Origin: Chlamydoabsidia padenii
Taxonomy: Eukaryota > Mucoromycota > Mucoromycetes > Mucorales > Cunninghamellaceae
Direction of reading: 5' to 3'
Assembly: GCA_025330725.1 (NCBI GenBank)
Contig: JAIWND010000035.1
Span: forward strand, 186,001 to 250,000
DNA length: 64,000 nucleotides
Shown here: positions 12,101 through 22,107 of the stretch, one piece after another
How the letters are laid out: the number at the start of each line of letters is the position of its first letter
How positions within the stretch are numbered: the stretch's first letter is position 1
Position numbers and translations under genes: made by a program
Notes under the pieces: model-generated
What the model was told of the DNA's origin: nothing
Seen by the model: the letters and a program-made list of their open reading frames with translations, nothing else
Databases searched by the model: none

Positions 12101-13925
12101 TCAGTCGTGTCACCATTTGGGCTTGATGAAGAGCTTGCGTTGATAAACATTCCTTACGAGTAACTGGTGCTGTAGTCGGTGGTTGCTGTTGTTTTGTGCT
12201 GGTTGATGAATGATCCTTTGAGGTAATATCAGTATCGATGGTTGGTATATTATGTTTATTGTTAGATGTAGTAGATGGTAAAGATGTGCTGTTTGGATGC
12301 CTATCATTGTGTTTCATTGTTGTATTATCATTAGTTGTTATTTGTGCTGAGAGTGTGGTGGTGATAGTGTGTGGAGGTGAATCAGGAGAATTCATCAATG
12401 CCCCTCTATTGTCTATTGGAGCTGGTGTTCTACTTTTTGGTGCCTGTTTGGTATCTAGTGAAGGTAGTGTTGCTGAGATTGCTGCTTTGTTGATGATAGG
12501 AGTTGCTGTTATCGTGTTACTGTCAGATTGTTGTTTCAAAGAGGAAGATGATGGCTTGTCATTAGTACCTGATATTGCTAAAGATGTGGTGGATGTGCTG
12601 CCAAGATGAGAAGAGGAAACCAAAGAGGATTTGTCTTTTTCTGTATTTGAATCAATAGTAGGTGGTGTATCAATGTTGGCATTGTTGATGGTCCGTTCCG
12701 TGAATTCTAGGTCCAAGAGTCGATACTTCAAATCCAACATAAAGTTTGCATAGTTGCCTTTTTTCATCAATCGAGAGACCTAGAACAACAAATAAAGTGT
12801 AAGATGAGGTCAGTAAAAGTGATTCTAATGATTCCACATGACCATTTACCTCATTGAATCGGTTCATAAAGTCTTCAAATCTTGATACAATCTTTTCAGT
12901 ATCCCTAGTGATATAAGACAGAGCCACTGGATGGACATACCCACGAGCATTGATATCAAACAGGGTCAGATGGTGAGTCTAGAGAGAGAGAGAGAGAGAT
13001 TATGTGTGTGTCCTTGTATATTAGATGTTTCCGTCCATAAACCCCAAATAAATACTTACGAATGAGTACAGTTTGAGGTCAGAATCATTAAAGTAAACTT
13101 GAGTGTCGTCAGGAATGGAGAAGATGCTTTGTGTAGTATTGTTACTGCTGCTACTGTTGTTGTCGTCATTGTGCTTGTTACCAGTATCAGGATCATCTTG
13201 TTGTATTCCTCGATGATGACTATTTTTTTCAGTAGTTTGATCCAATAAAGATGATGGCGTGGCTGGTGTATTGTTGATCAAAGAAGGATTCGATTTGTCC
13301 AAGTTTGCCTGGCTACATGTATATACATATATAAAAGTAAAGTGAGACATCACAAGATAAGACCTAGTCATACCCTTACTCTCACCCTTAACCATAACCA
13401 TAACCATACACTTACTTACTCGTAACAGTCTGCACCACGATCTGTAGACACCACCCGTAAAGCAAAGGCATTAAAGTCAAACCGATCGAGACCAAGAGCA
13501 TGAAGGTCAGTTTCCATTTGTCGGCGTTGTTCAGATGAAGAAGAGGGACTAGTTGTTGAGTTGACATTAGACGATGAAGTTGTTGGTGCTGTGTATTCCT
13601 TGAGATCAACATAGGTGGATTCGCTAACCACAGCCAAAGGGACAGGACCTTCCATTTCAGAGAATTCGCTGATGAGAACAAAGTCTCTATAACCTTGTTG
13701 AGATCCAGGGAAGACTTCGTCACTCCACCAACATTTGCCAAAGAAGGTATCAGCCTTGACAGGTAACCTAAAGAGATACAAAGAGTGAGTAAAGAGATAC
13801 CAAAAAGATAATTGCCAACGGTTATAACAATATATATGTATGATGGATTGACAGTCAGTTATTTCCGTTTAGACGAAGACTTACGAGAAGGTGGTGAGGT
13901 GGTGAGCGTCCTTGTCACCAGTCAT
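8983..13925 (-). CDS. SMCR8-like DENN-module protein
   Basis: Twelve exons (13925-13885, 13767-13420, 13312-13060, 12978-12850, 12779-11931, 11858-11507, 11427-11361, 11297-11243, 11166-10898, 10819-10531, 10460-9123, 9033-8983) join in phase to 1346 aa. The N-terminal part reads as a longin-like domain (FVLISEFSEMEGPVPL, then a strand ending near AFALRVVSTD). THHLTLFDINARGYVHPV (about 215-232) and SRLMKKGNYANFMLDLKY (about 260-277) match the signature region of animal SMCR8 closely. KLRSLSQLC near 555 is another family landmark. Long Ser/Thr/Asn-rich inserts (about 290-530 and 840-1300) enlarge it beyond human SMCR8. SMCR8 pairs with C9orf72 in a complex acting on small GTPases and autophagy-lysosome traffic; that role is known from animals and inferred here. 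The last exon (17 codons after a long poly-A intron) is the least certain. Confidence 0.85.
9053..9111. repeat. 59-nt poly-T tract in SMCR8-like last intron
   Basis: Uninterrupted T run on the + strand (poly-A on the coding strand) inside intron 11 of the SMCR8-like gene. Its length may be inexact because such runs are hard to sequence. Confidence 0.9.
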
Positions 13926-14257
13926 GCTAGTTCAAAGTTGACAGATTTGAATTGAACTTTTTAAAAAAAGAAGATAAAAGAGGGAATAAGGTAAGGAATG
14001 GTGGAGAGAAAGTAAAAGATGTATAAGAAACGGAAGAAAAGACGACGAAAAAAAAAAAAAAAAAAAAAAAAAGAATAAGAGTCGATTTTCAAATTCCGAT
14101 ATGTAACACACACCAAAAACAAAAGAGCATGAAGAGATGAAGGGAACTATCCAAACACTGTATACCCCCATCACCATACATACTGTAAGGCAACACAATA
14201 AGACAGTAAAAATAAAACATTTTATTCAATAAAGATGATTAAACTATATTAACTAAT

Positions 14258-14886
14258 CTATTCATTTTTGGTAGAGTTTAGGAGATCATCCACCTTATCC
14301 GAAATATCATTGGTTTGTTGATCAATGGTAGTTTGGCATCTAAGCAATTGGGGTCGCAACACACGACGATACAAGACTTCAGCACCACGGAAGCGAGGTA
14401 AAGTAAGATAAAGGATAAACAGGGTCTTGAAGAGATAGTAAAAGGGGAACCAGAAGAGAAGGAGATCAGAAAAGTACTCGATTATTTGTACAAAGCCAAT
14501 CACCGTCCAATAAGTCAACCATTGTTTATCATCCTCTGGTGAAGGTGTTTCTATAGCTTTGAAGGAGGCATAAGCTATTTATTTGATCAAGAAAGGAAGA
14601 TATACGTTAATTCGCGAGTTGGATACATGCACATTATTCTCCACTTACCAGGATAGATCCATGAGAGAGCATTAGTCAAGAGTTGTCCAGCAAGATTGAA
14701 GAAGATCATGATGATAAACACGCCAGCCACACCAGATGCAATGTAGCTCTTGCGAACACCCGTCAGATGTTCCACTTGATTGGCATACTTGTATTGAGAG
14801 AGTTCCACATCCACCTTGGTGAGAAGATCCTTGACTTTGGTTTGGATTCCTTCGACACTGTATTGTTGTGAGTTATCGACAGTCAT
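14258..14886 (-). CDS. YOP1: YOP1/REEP (TB2/DP1/HVA22) ER-shaping protein
   Basis: Two exons (14886-14649, 14574-14258) give 184 aa. The order is a soluble N-terminal segment, a first hydrophobic hairpin (VAGVFIIMIFFNLAGQLLTN), the family signature PGYASFKAIE-like region (here YPGAYASFKAIETPSPEDDK) interrupted by the intron, then WLTYWTVIGFVQIIEYF and a second hairpin, ending in an amphipathic helix. Yop1 proteins insert hairpins into the cytosolic leaflet of tubular ER and generate high curvature. Length matches fungal Yop1. The gene is head to head with the J-domain gene; the 374 nt between them carry one motif copy. Confidence 0.95.
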
Positions 14887-15186
14887 CTATGTATAAATGT
14901 GAAAGAGAAGAAAAGAAAAGAAGAAAAGGGGAGATGCTTATTTTTAAACAATTTCAATCGCCGCCAGTGCCCAAAAATAGTTTGACCAGTTATGCTTACC
15001 TCAGAATTATCCAGCCATTTGGGCCCCATGTGACATCATGCCTTTTCCATTTGTTGAAATGACATTGATAACTGTTTGATCAAAAGTATTTTGTGTTTAT
15101 CAAAAAATAGAACGACCACGGTAACCACTTCTTTCGAGGTGGGTACAGACGGACGAGTCAATTTCTTTTTAACTGCCGCTGCAGTG

Positions 15187-15196
15187 TTCGGGATTT
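15187..15196 (-). promoter_or_regulatory. CGGGATTT-type motif, YOP1/J-protein divergent promoter
   Basis: TTCGGGATTT lies 65 nt upstream of the J-domain ATG and about 300 nt upstream of YOP1. One of the recurrent intergenic matches described in the findings; function unknown. Confidence 0.6.
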
Positions 15197-15260
15197 GAAG
15201 TTTTAATTTTTTAGTCAACTTTTTTTTTTTTTTTTCCTCACTCTCTTCCTTTGTTATCTC

Positions 15261-16052
15261 ATGTTAAAGCATTCAACAATTACTCATTCCAAACCTATAC
15301 AACGATGTTTCCATACCCAATCTATACTTTATCAACGTCATCACCAGCACAAACAACAGCATTACGATATCCTTCAGGTCCATCGACATTCTGACAAGAA
15401 AGCCATCAAATCACAATACTACCGGCTATCCAAACGATACCATCCTGATCTGAATCCTACTGATAAAGAAGCACACGAAAAGTTTCTTCAGGTAAACGAT
15501 GCTTATGCAGTCCTTGGAAATGAAGCCAGCCGACGACAATATGATATGGAACTCGATCGATTCTCACCGACCTCAACTACCACTGGAGGATCGGGCTTAT
15601 CCAGCAAAATGCGACAACCTTCCTCAATGTACTATGGTGCTACTCGACCTGGCTACACTGGACCTTCTGCGGCATGGCGGGCAAAGGCAAAACAACCCAA
15701 GAATACTGGATCGGCAAGCGCACGGGCACAGGCTGAACAACAACAATCATCTTCTTCACCACATTTTAATCATCAAGAACACTATGAAAAACATTATCAG
15801 GCAGAAGAACTTCGGCGACGGGAACGGGTGATAAATGCAGCAAAACGAAGAAAGGAAGCGGGTTTGGTGGATGAAGATAATCCGGATGGCGGGGTGAACA
15901 ACTCTCGTAATCGATTGAATGTATGGTCAAGGTTATGGCGACTGGGTATTCTCTTGGTGGGTATCTCTTACGTAACTAGGCAACTATTCGAATATGAAGA
16001 TAATCAAAAGAAGAAGAAACATACCGATAAATCAGGGTTTTTGGTAGAATAG
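15261..16052 (+). CDS. Mitochondrial-type J-domain (DnaJ) membrane protein
   Basis: Single exon, 263 aa. The N-terminus is rich in Arg, His, Gln and Ser and lacks acidic residues, fitting a mitochondrial presequence. A J domain follows at about 32-97: HYDILQVHRHSDKKAIKSQY, then the HPD tripeptide in RYHPDLNP, then the last helix AYAVLGNEASRRQYD. There is no Gly/Phe or Cys-rich zinc region, so it is a class C J-protein. A transmembrane helix lies near 224-241 (RLWRLGILLVGISYV), leaving a short basic tail. J-proteins stimulate Hsp70 ATPase through HPD; here that would be at a mitochondrial membrane, which is inferred. Confidence 0.9.
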   Translation: MLKHSTITHSKPIQRCFHTQSILYQRHHQHKQQHYDILQVHRHSDKKAIKSQYYRLSKRYHPDLNPTDKEAHEKFLQVNDAYAVLGNEASRRQYDMELDRFSPTSTTTGGSGLSSKMRQPSSMYYGATRPGYTGPSAAWRAKAKQPKNTGSASARAQAEQQQSSSSPHFNHQEHYEKHYQAEELRRRERVINAAKRRKEAGLVDEDNPDGGVNNSRNRLNVWSRLWRLGILLVGISYVTRQLFEYEDNQKKKKHTDKSGFLVE

Positions 16053-16074
16053 ATGATTTGGTTTAATTTGGGTA

Positions 16075-16084
16075 GGCGGGATTT
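16075..16084 (-). promoter_or_regulatory. CGGGATTT-type motif upstream of TRIP4-like gene
   Basis: GGCGGGATTT sits 83 nt upstream of the TRIP4-like ATG in the 114-nt gap after the J-domain gene, so it is almost certainly in that gene's promoter. Confidence 0.6.
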
Positions 16085-16166
16085 GAATTAGTTGGCAATT
16101 GTCGCAGTAATAAATAAAAATGTGGTTGCGGCCTTCTCTTTCACTTTTTACTTTTACCTCGTCATA

Positions 16167-17934
16167 ATGGAAAACTGGGCTATTGATCAATTAGGAATGT
16201 TTTTGGGTTTTGATCCTGAAACCTTGAAAACACAAGTTATGCCCTATCTCATGAGTTTTGACTCACCAACAACCTTGAGCGAACATTTACAGGTAATTTA
16301 ATTATTAAAGGTGGCAGAAATGGATAAACTGACCTCACCTTCATTATTACACTATAATAGGATATGCTTGGAACCAACGAGGATACCATCAACTTTATTC
16401 AACGATTTGTCCAGCAGCGATTCCCTCCACAACCTGCATCAGTTTCACAAAAGAAGAAACAGCAACAACAACAACCAAAGCAACAAACATATGCCAAAAG
16501 TGCCTCTTCTTCTTCTTCTTCTTCTGCCTCCAACCACCGGCAACAAGAGCCTTCTTCTCACTTTCCGTCCTTACCACCTAACACGAATCAGACAACATCC
16601 TGGCCAGGTAACATGACGGTGTATATGAAGAACAAGGATGGGGATCATACTTCAAGGTAAAGAGAAGAAGAAAGAAAAAAAAAAAAAAAAGACGAGGATT
16701 GGTGCGTGCCATATGGAAGAATACTGATATTTTTTCTTCTCTTTAGCAAGTCCAACAAGAACAAAAAGACATCTGCTACCCATTCTCAAGGTGGTGAAAA
16801 TGGCAGCCTTGTATCGGATCGATTGGAAAAGAAAAAGAACAAGAACAATAATAACAACAGCAACAATATGACTCTGGAAACTGCACTCAAAGAACTGGAT
16901 ATCAATGTAAACCAAGGAGGCAAACGAAAAGTATGCAACTGTCAAGGTAAACCAAAATTAAAAAAAAAAAAATACAATGTATTATATTAACATGATCTAT
17001 TATCAACTAGCAACCAAGCACGACTTATTGACGATTGCACCAAACTGTTTAAATTGTGGCAAGATCATCTGTGTGATGGAAGGTATCGGACCTTGTAGCT
17101 TTTGTGGGACACCAGTACTCTCAAAGGAACAACAAATCTCCTTGATTGCCGATGCAAAGAAGAAACGATCTGAACAAAAGCAGCAACAACATCGACAATT
17201 ACAACAGGAACGAAAAGCTGCCAAAGCAACATCGACGACCTCTGGGGGTTATGCATCCAAAGTAAGCGGAGAAATTGTATCGAAATACATATTTGATCAA
17301 CAAGTGGAAGATGAACAACGACAACGGGCGGAATCACACAAGGAGAAGTTATTAGAATTTCAACGTACTAGTGCTCAACGAAGTACTGTCATTGGTAAAG
17401 TAGTGTGTGTGTGGGGTGGGGGAATACCAGCGTAACGGGAAATATTAAACTCGATACTAAAATTCCACTTTCCTCTTATTAGATCAAGCGACTGACTTTA
17501 CACTACCGACAGATCAATCCAATCCATGGCTGACACAACAGGAACGGGCAATGCAATTGAAAAAACAACAAGCGAATATGAAACGACTAGAAGGTGGAAG
17601 GACGGGTCAAAGAAGAGTACTTACTATCGACATTGGATCAAAACAAGCCAAGGTGGATACAGTGATGGATGATGATTCGTCCTCCTCCTCCTCTGAAGAA
17701 GAAGAACCAAAGGAATTGATATCGTCGGCTACACAAGACTCCTCCTCTCGAACATTTGCCAAAAACCCCCTATTGAAAGGAATTCAGGGACCTCAGTTTC
17801 GGGGTGCCAATGTTGGGAAACAAAAAGGTGTCAAACAGGCTGGTGGTACGACTACACATCAAGGCAGAAAATCAAGAATTCAATTCGATGGTGATGATGG
17901 ACAGGTGGATCAAGGGGTCGGATTAGTAGAATAG
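16167..17934 (+). CDS. TRIP4/ASC-1 (Rqt4-like) zinc-finger protein
   Basis: Five exons (16167-16292, 16361-16656, 16747-16946, 17011-17394, 17483-17934) give 485 aa. A short helical domain opens the protein (MENWAIDQLGMFLGFDPETL). The C2HC5 zinc finger spans about 204-250: CNCQATKHDLLTIAP, then NCLNCGKIICVMEGIGPC and FCG. This finger defines TRIP4 and yeast Rqt4, which join the ASCC/RQT helicase complex that splits stalled, ubiquitinated ribosomes. The later RRVLTIDIGSKQAKV patch is also typical. Animal TRIP4 has a C-terminal ASCH domain; none is visible here and the protein ends in a disordered basic tail, as in Rqt4. Confidence 0.9.
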
Positions 17935-18800
17935 ATTCATTATACTATAGATGACATTTTTACTTTTTAAATAAACACTTGTCAAGTTGGTGGGATATTA
18001 TACTTGTTTGGTCATATTGATTGATGTGGCTTGATCGACTCAATTTGTTTGTTGATTTTTATCTGTGGGTGACTCTTTATATATAAACATAATAATAAAA
18101 AAAGGGGGGGGAATAAGAAAACCGGCTGAGATGATGATGGGAGGTGGACAGACGAGCGGACAAAGGAATGTGGATGAGACTTTTTTTGGAGATCAACAAA
18201 CATCAACATAGTCCCTGTTACCCCCCCCCCCCTTTTTTTTTGGTATATTGAATAATTTGAGGCTGTAATCTCTCCTATTATACGTGTGGTACGTATCTTT
18301 CATGCTAATGAAATGGGATTTTTGTCGGACCTTAAAAAAGGAACATTATCCTTTTAAGAGATAAATAAAGAAAGAGAAAAAGATATATATAAAAAAGATT
18401 ATATAAAGGATGATCATATATCTATTATCTAAAGTGTCATTATTAAATTCTAATTGTTGTTTTTGTTTATAAGAATCATATTGTGGAAAAGGAAGGAGAG
18501 AAAAGGTAAGAAAAGGAGAATTGAGGGAGAGAAAGGGGATCTGCTCTTGTTTCTATAACTATGCTGTATAACATATCAACTCTTATTCTAAATTAAAGTA
18601 ACGCACAACGCACACTTTCGAGAACATAGCATACTCCATCATCCTTACCTTCATATTTACACATTTCTCGGCGGGATTTCAATTTTTCCACATAAACCCC
18701 ACCTATTCATTATTTTTTTCATGGATCTGCATTTCTCTTTCTCTTTCTTCCCTTTTTCTTCTCCTCATCCTTTTTTATCCACATACACACAAACACACAT

Positions 18801-18834
<34 letters not shown>

Positions 18835-18862
18835 TACTACTACTCCTTCCGTTTTATGTATA
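17935..18862. other. Intergenic region upstream of Kelch-BTB gene
   Basis: 928 nt. The left part carries 3'-end signals for the TRIP4-like gene. GGCGGGATTT lies at 18670-18679, 184 nt upstream of the Kelch-BTB ATG. An (AC)n followed by (AT)n microsatellite runs from about 18783 to 18834, just before the start codon. No gene seen. Confidence 0.6.
18670..18679 (-). promoter_or_regulatory. CGGGATTT-type motif upstream of Kelch-BTB gene
   Basis: GGCGGGATTT, followed by CAATTTTT, 184 nt upstream of the Kelch-BTB start codon. Confidence 0.55.
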
Positions 18863-21356
18863 ATGTTGAAATCAGGTCAACCTATTCAAACTACTGGTAA
18901 TAACCTTGTGGGTCTATGGAGACCTTCTTTTGTCAAAGTGGATCATCGCCTATTTGTCTATGGTGGTGGTGGGAACGTCACCAATGATTTACATGTCCTT
19001 AATTTATGCGATATGCGATGGGAAACAATTCAAGTAAGTATAAACAATTACAATGACCAATACTCATCAATTACATACTCATATTTATCCTTTTTCTTTT
19101 TCTTTTTCTTTTTCTTTTTTAGAATGTGAAAGGTATCGCTCCCTGTAAAAGATATGGTCATACTGCCACACTTTGGAAGCATTATATTATCGTATTTGGT
19201 AAGTGGGGGAACATCATTTAAATCGCCGACTTTATTTTTATTTCATTGTCCTCACCTCCTCCTCTTTTTTATTATTGTTATTATAGGTGGCTGTAATGAA
19301 TTCCAAGCTTATTGTAACGACATTCATATCTTCGATTTGGAAAAACTGACTTGGTTCCAACCTGACATTAAGGGATCTGTCTCTGCAAGGTACCTACATA
19401 GTGCCGTAGTATATGGTGACAAACTCTTTGTTTACGGAGGTTTTGCCAAGAACACTGATTGTAAGTAATACCAGATGTATATACGTATATATTTATTTGT
19501 TGTTGTTGTTGTTGTTGTTATTATTGTTTTGTTACTAACATTTTTTTTTTCTTTCTTTCTCTTGTTGATACCATATAGGTACCTACGTCCTCGATGAAAT
19601 CAGCGTCCTAGATCTCAATACCCTGACATGGTCCATCTTTAACCGCGTGCCACCAAGATACAACCACTCTGCTACTTTGATTGGACACAAAATGTATATC
19701 TATGCCGGTAAAGATGAACAAGGCAGCACTGTATCTGATCTTTTTATGGTCAATCTCAACACACCACCCTATACACCTCACCCAATCCTTAGTGGTCTCC
19801 AAGCCAACAACAACTCTCAAATGGTCCCACTGAAGAGTCAACACTTTTGTGAAGCGGTCTGTGGCAAACTATTAGTCTTTGGTCGATATGTCAACAATAA
19901 TAATAATAATAGTAATCATTCCAACAACAACAATACTTCTTCGAATAATGGATGTAATACAACTAATCGTATGATAGCCGCTGGTACAGCTGCCTCCGGG
20001 TCATCTTCCGCCAACACGACCTCCACCTCAGCAGCCATGACAAATCTTACCTCTTCAAATCATAACAACAATAACCCTGAATCGATGTATGGTTTATGGA
20101 TGCTGGATTTGGATACTTTAGAATGGCAACGACAAGACTGTAATGCAAACTTTGAAGTGGGTGGATGGAATTACTTTACGGTGATCACTGAAAACATACA
20201 ATCCAATGGAACGACTGATGGTGATGAACAATCTCAAGTAGCACTCAACAGCCTATTCTTCTTGGGGAACACTGATCCCCTCCGACCTCAAGGATACGAT
20301 CATTTTAGGTAGGTAGGGGGGAAGGAGTTGACGTTAAAAAAAAAGGGGGGGGGAGGGAATAATGGTGTATGTGGATGGAATATGCAATGCTGATATGCTG
20401 GTATTAATGAATGAAGGCAATATAAAAAAAAGGAGTATTGGATGAGATGAACAGCAAACAAGTGACAGTTTGCATAATGTAGGATATTTTCATCACTAAC
20501 AAGTTTTATCTTTTATATATAGAGATGCATTACTTATTGATGGTGAATCTTTGGGACTTTATGATATTCCTCCCTTACAATGTGTGAATGAATTCGGTCA
20601 ACTATTGAATAATCCGGAACTCTCTGATTTTGTAATTGTGGCTGCTGATGGTCAAGAACTCCATGTCCATCAAGTCATTCTCGTTACACGATGGCCTCAC
20701 TTTAGAAATATGTACAAATCGGGAATGATGGAAGCACAACACCGTCGTATGGAAATCTCCGAACCTTATCCTGTCGTCTTGGCCTTCCTCAAGTATCTAT
20801 ACAGTGACCAATTGGCAATGGACGAACCTTGGCAAGTAATCAGTGATATATTGGTGATGGCGAACATGTACCTTCTTCATCGACTCAAGAAAATATGCTG
20901 CCAACGACTGTATGAATGTCATTTGACCATCGACACTTGCACCACCATCTTTGAAAAGGCGATCTTGGCTGAAGAAGTGGGATTGAAATTGTTGGCATTG
21001 GACTTTATGTTTAATCATTATGGCTCGGTACTTAAAGCTGATCTCTTACATCAAATGTCAGGCTTTGCTCGGCAGGAATTCTTGGAATGTGTCCCTGATG
21101 AAGCGGTATTACAAGTCGGTCGATCCCGGTGTCAAGGTGCCAAGAATAACAACAACAAGAACACTTACTATCCCATGATGAATACCAACAACCACAGTGC
21201 TAGGACCACCAACTCATCGGCGAATAATAGCACACCTTCTCTTGTCATGACATCCAGCTCATCATCGTCATCATCGTCATCATCGTCTTCATCATTTGAT
21301 CAGCAGCAGCAGCAACAACATCAAAACTATCAATTCACACCTATCACCCATGGCTT

Positions 21357-21406
<50 letters not shown>

Positions 21407-21597
21407 CGTCTTCCTTCTCCTTCCAACACCTTTCCTCGTCTTCTTCTCGCAACAATACTGGTACTCTCAACTCGACATTCTTCAATTCCATGCGACCATC
21501 AATGACGAATACTGCTGTGCAGACAAACGACATGATGACTACAACTAATTCTCACCAACGTTTATCTTCTTCCAATGGGATGGTCGTGGGCGTCTAA
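18863..21597 (+). CDS. Kelch-repeat plus BTB protein (Ral2/LZTR1-like)
   Basis: Five exons (18863-19033, 19123-19198, 19287-19460, 19579-20308, 20523-21597) give 741 aa. The N-terminal half has Kelch blades with the usual GG then W pattern: LFVYGGGGNVTNDLHV..RWE, IIVFGGCNEF..LTW, LFVYGGFAKN..LTW and MYIYAGKDEQ. A BTB domain begins near residue 408 (LSDFVIVAADGQELHVHQVI) and is followed by a BACK-like helical part. The C-terminus is disordered with Ser runs and a Gln run of about 16. This order resembles fission-yeast Ral2, which promotes Ras1 activation, and animal LZTR1, a Cul3 adaptor for Ras-family GTPases. Which function applies cannot be told from sequence. Confidence 0.85.
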
Positions 21598-22075
21598 AAC
21601 AACAATCTCTCTCTCTTTCTCTTCCCCTGGATTTTTTTTTTTGGTGGGTTGGGTCAATCTGGCTTTGGGCTTTTTAGTTAGTTTATACCTCACTCTGCAT
21701 TGTAACGATAGATTTACACTTTTTATTATTATTACTATTATTATTACTGAATAGCCCTTCCTCATGTACTCATCTCCTTCATTATATCTGGTTTATCATG
21801 CTCACCTATCCCCTTTTTTCTCCTTCTCTCCTCCTTCTCTAATAGATTCTTTGTTGGTTTTTATGTCGTACTTTTTATTCAACCCCCTCCCCCTCTTTAC
21901 TCTTTATCATCTCACCTCTCCCACTTTTTTTTTTATAAAACACTATTGATAATAAAATTCCATTATTACATATTACACATACAACATAAAGCATGAAACT
22001 GTCAAATAAAATGAATATCCAAATCCCCGTTTTTAAGGAGCATGTTTTGGGTGATCGAGCCCTCTGATCATCATC

Positions 22076-22107
<32 letters not shown>

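Noticed and set aside
12238..12609. 123-codon Val-rich frame on the plus strand
   Set aside because: Antisense shadow of the Ser/Thr/Asn-rich insert of the SMCR8-like gene.
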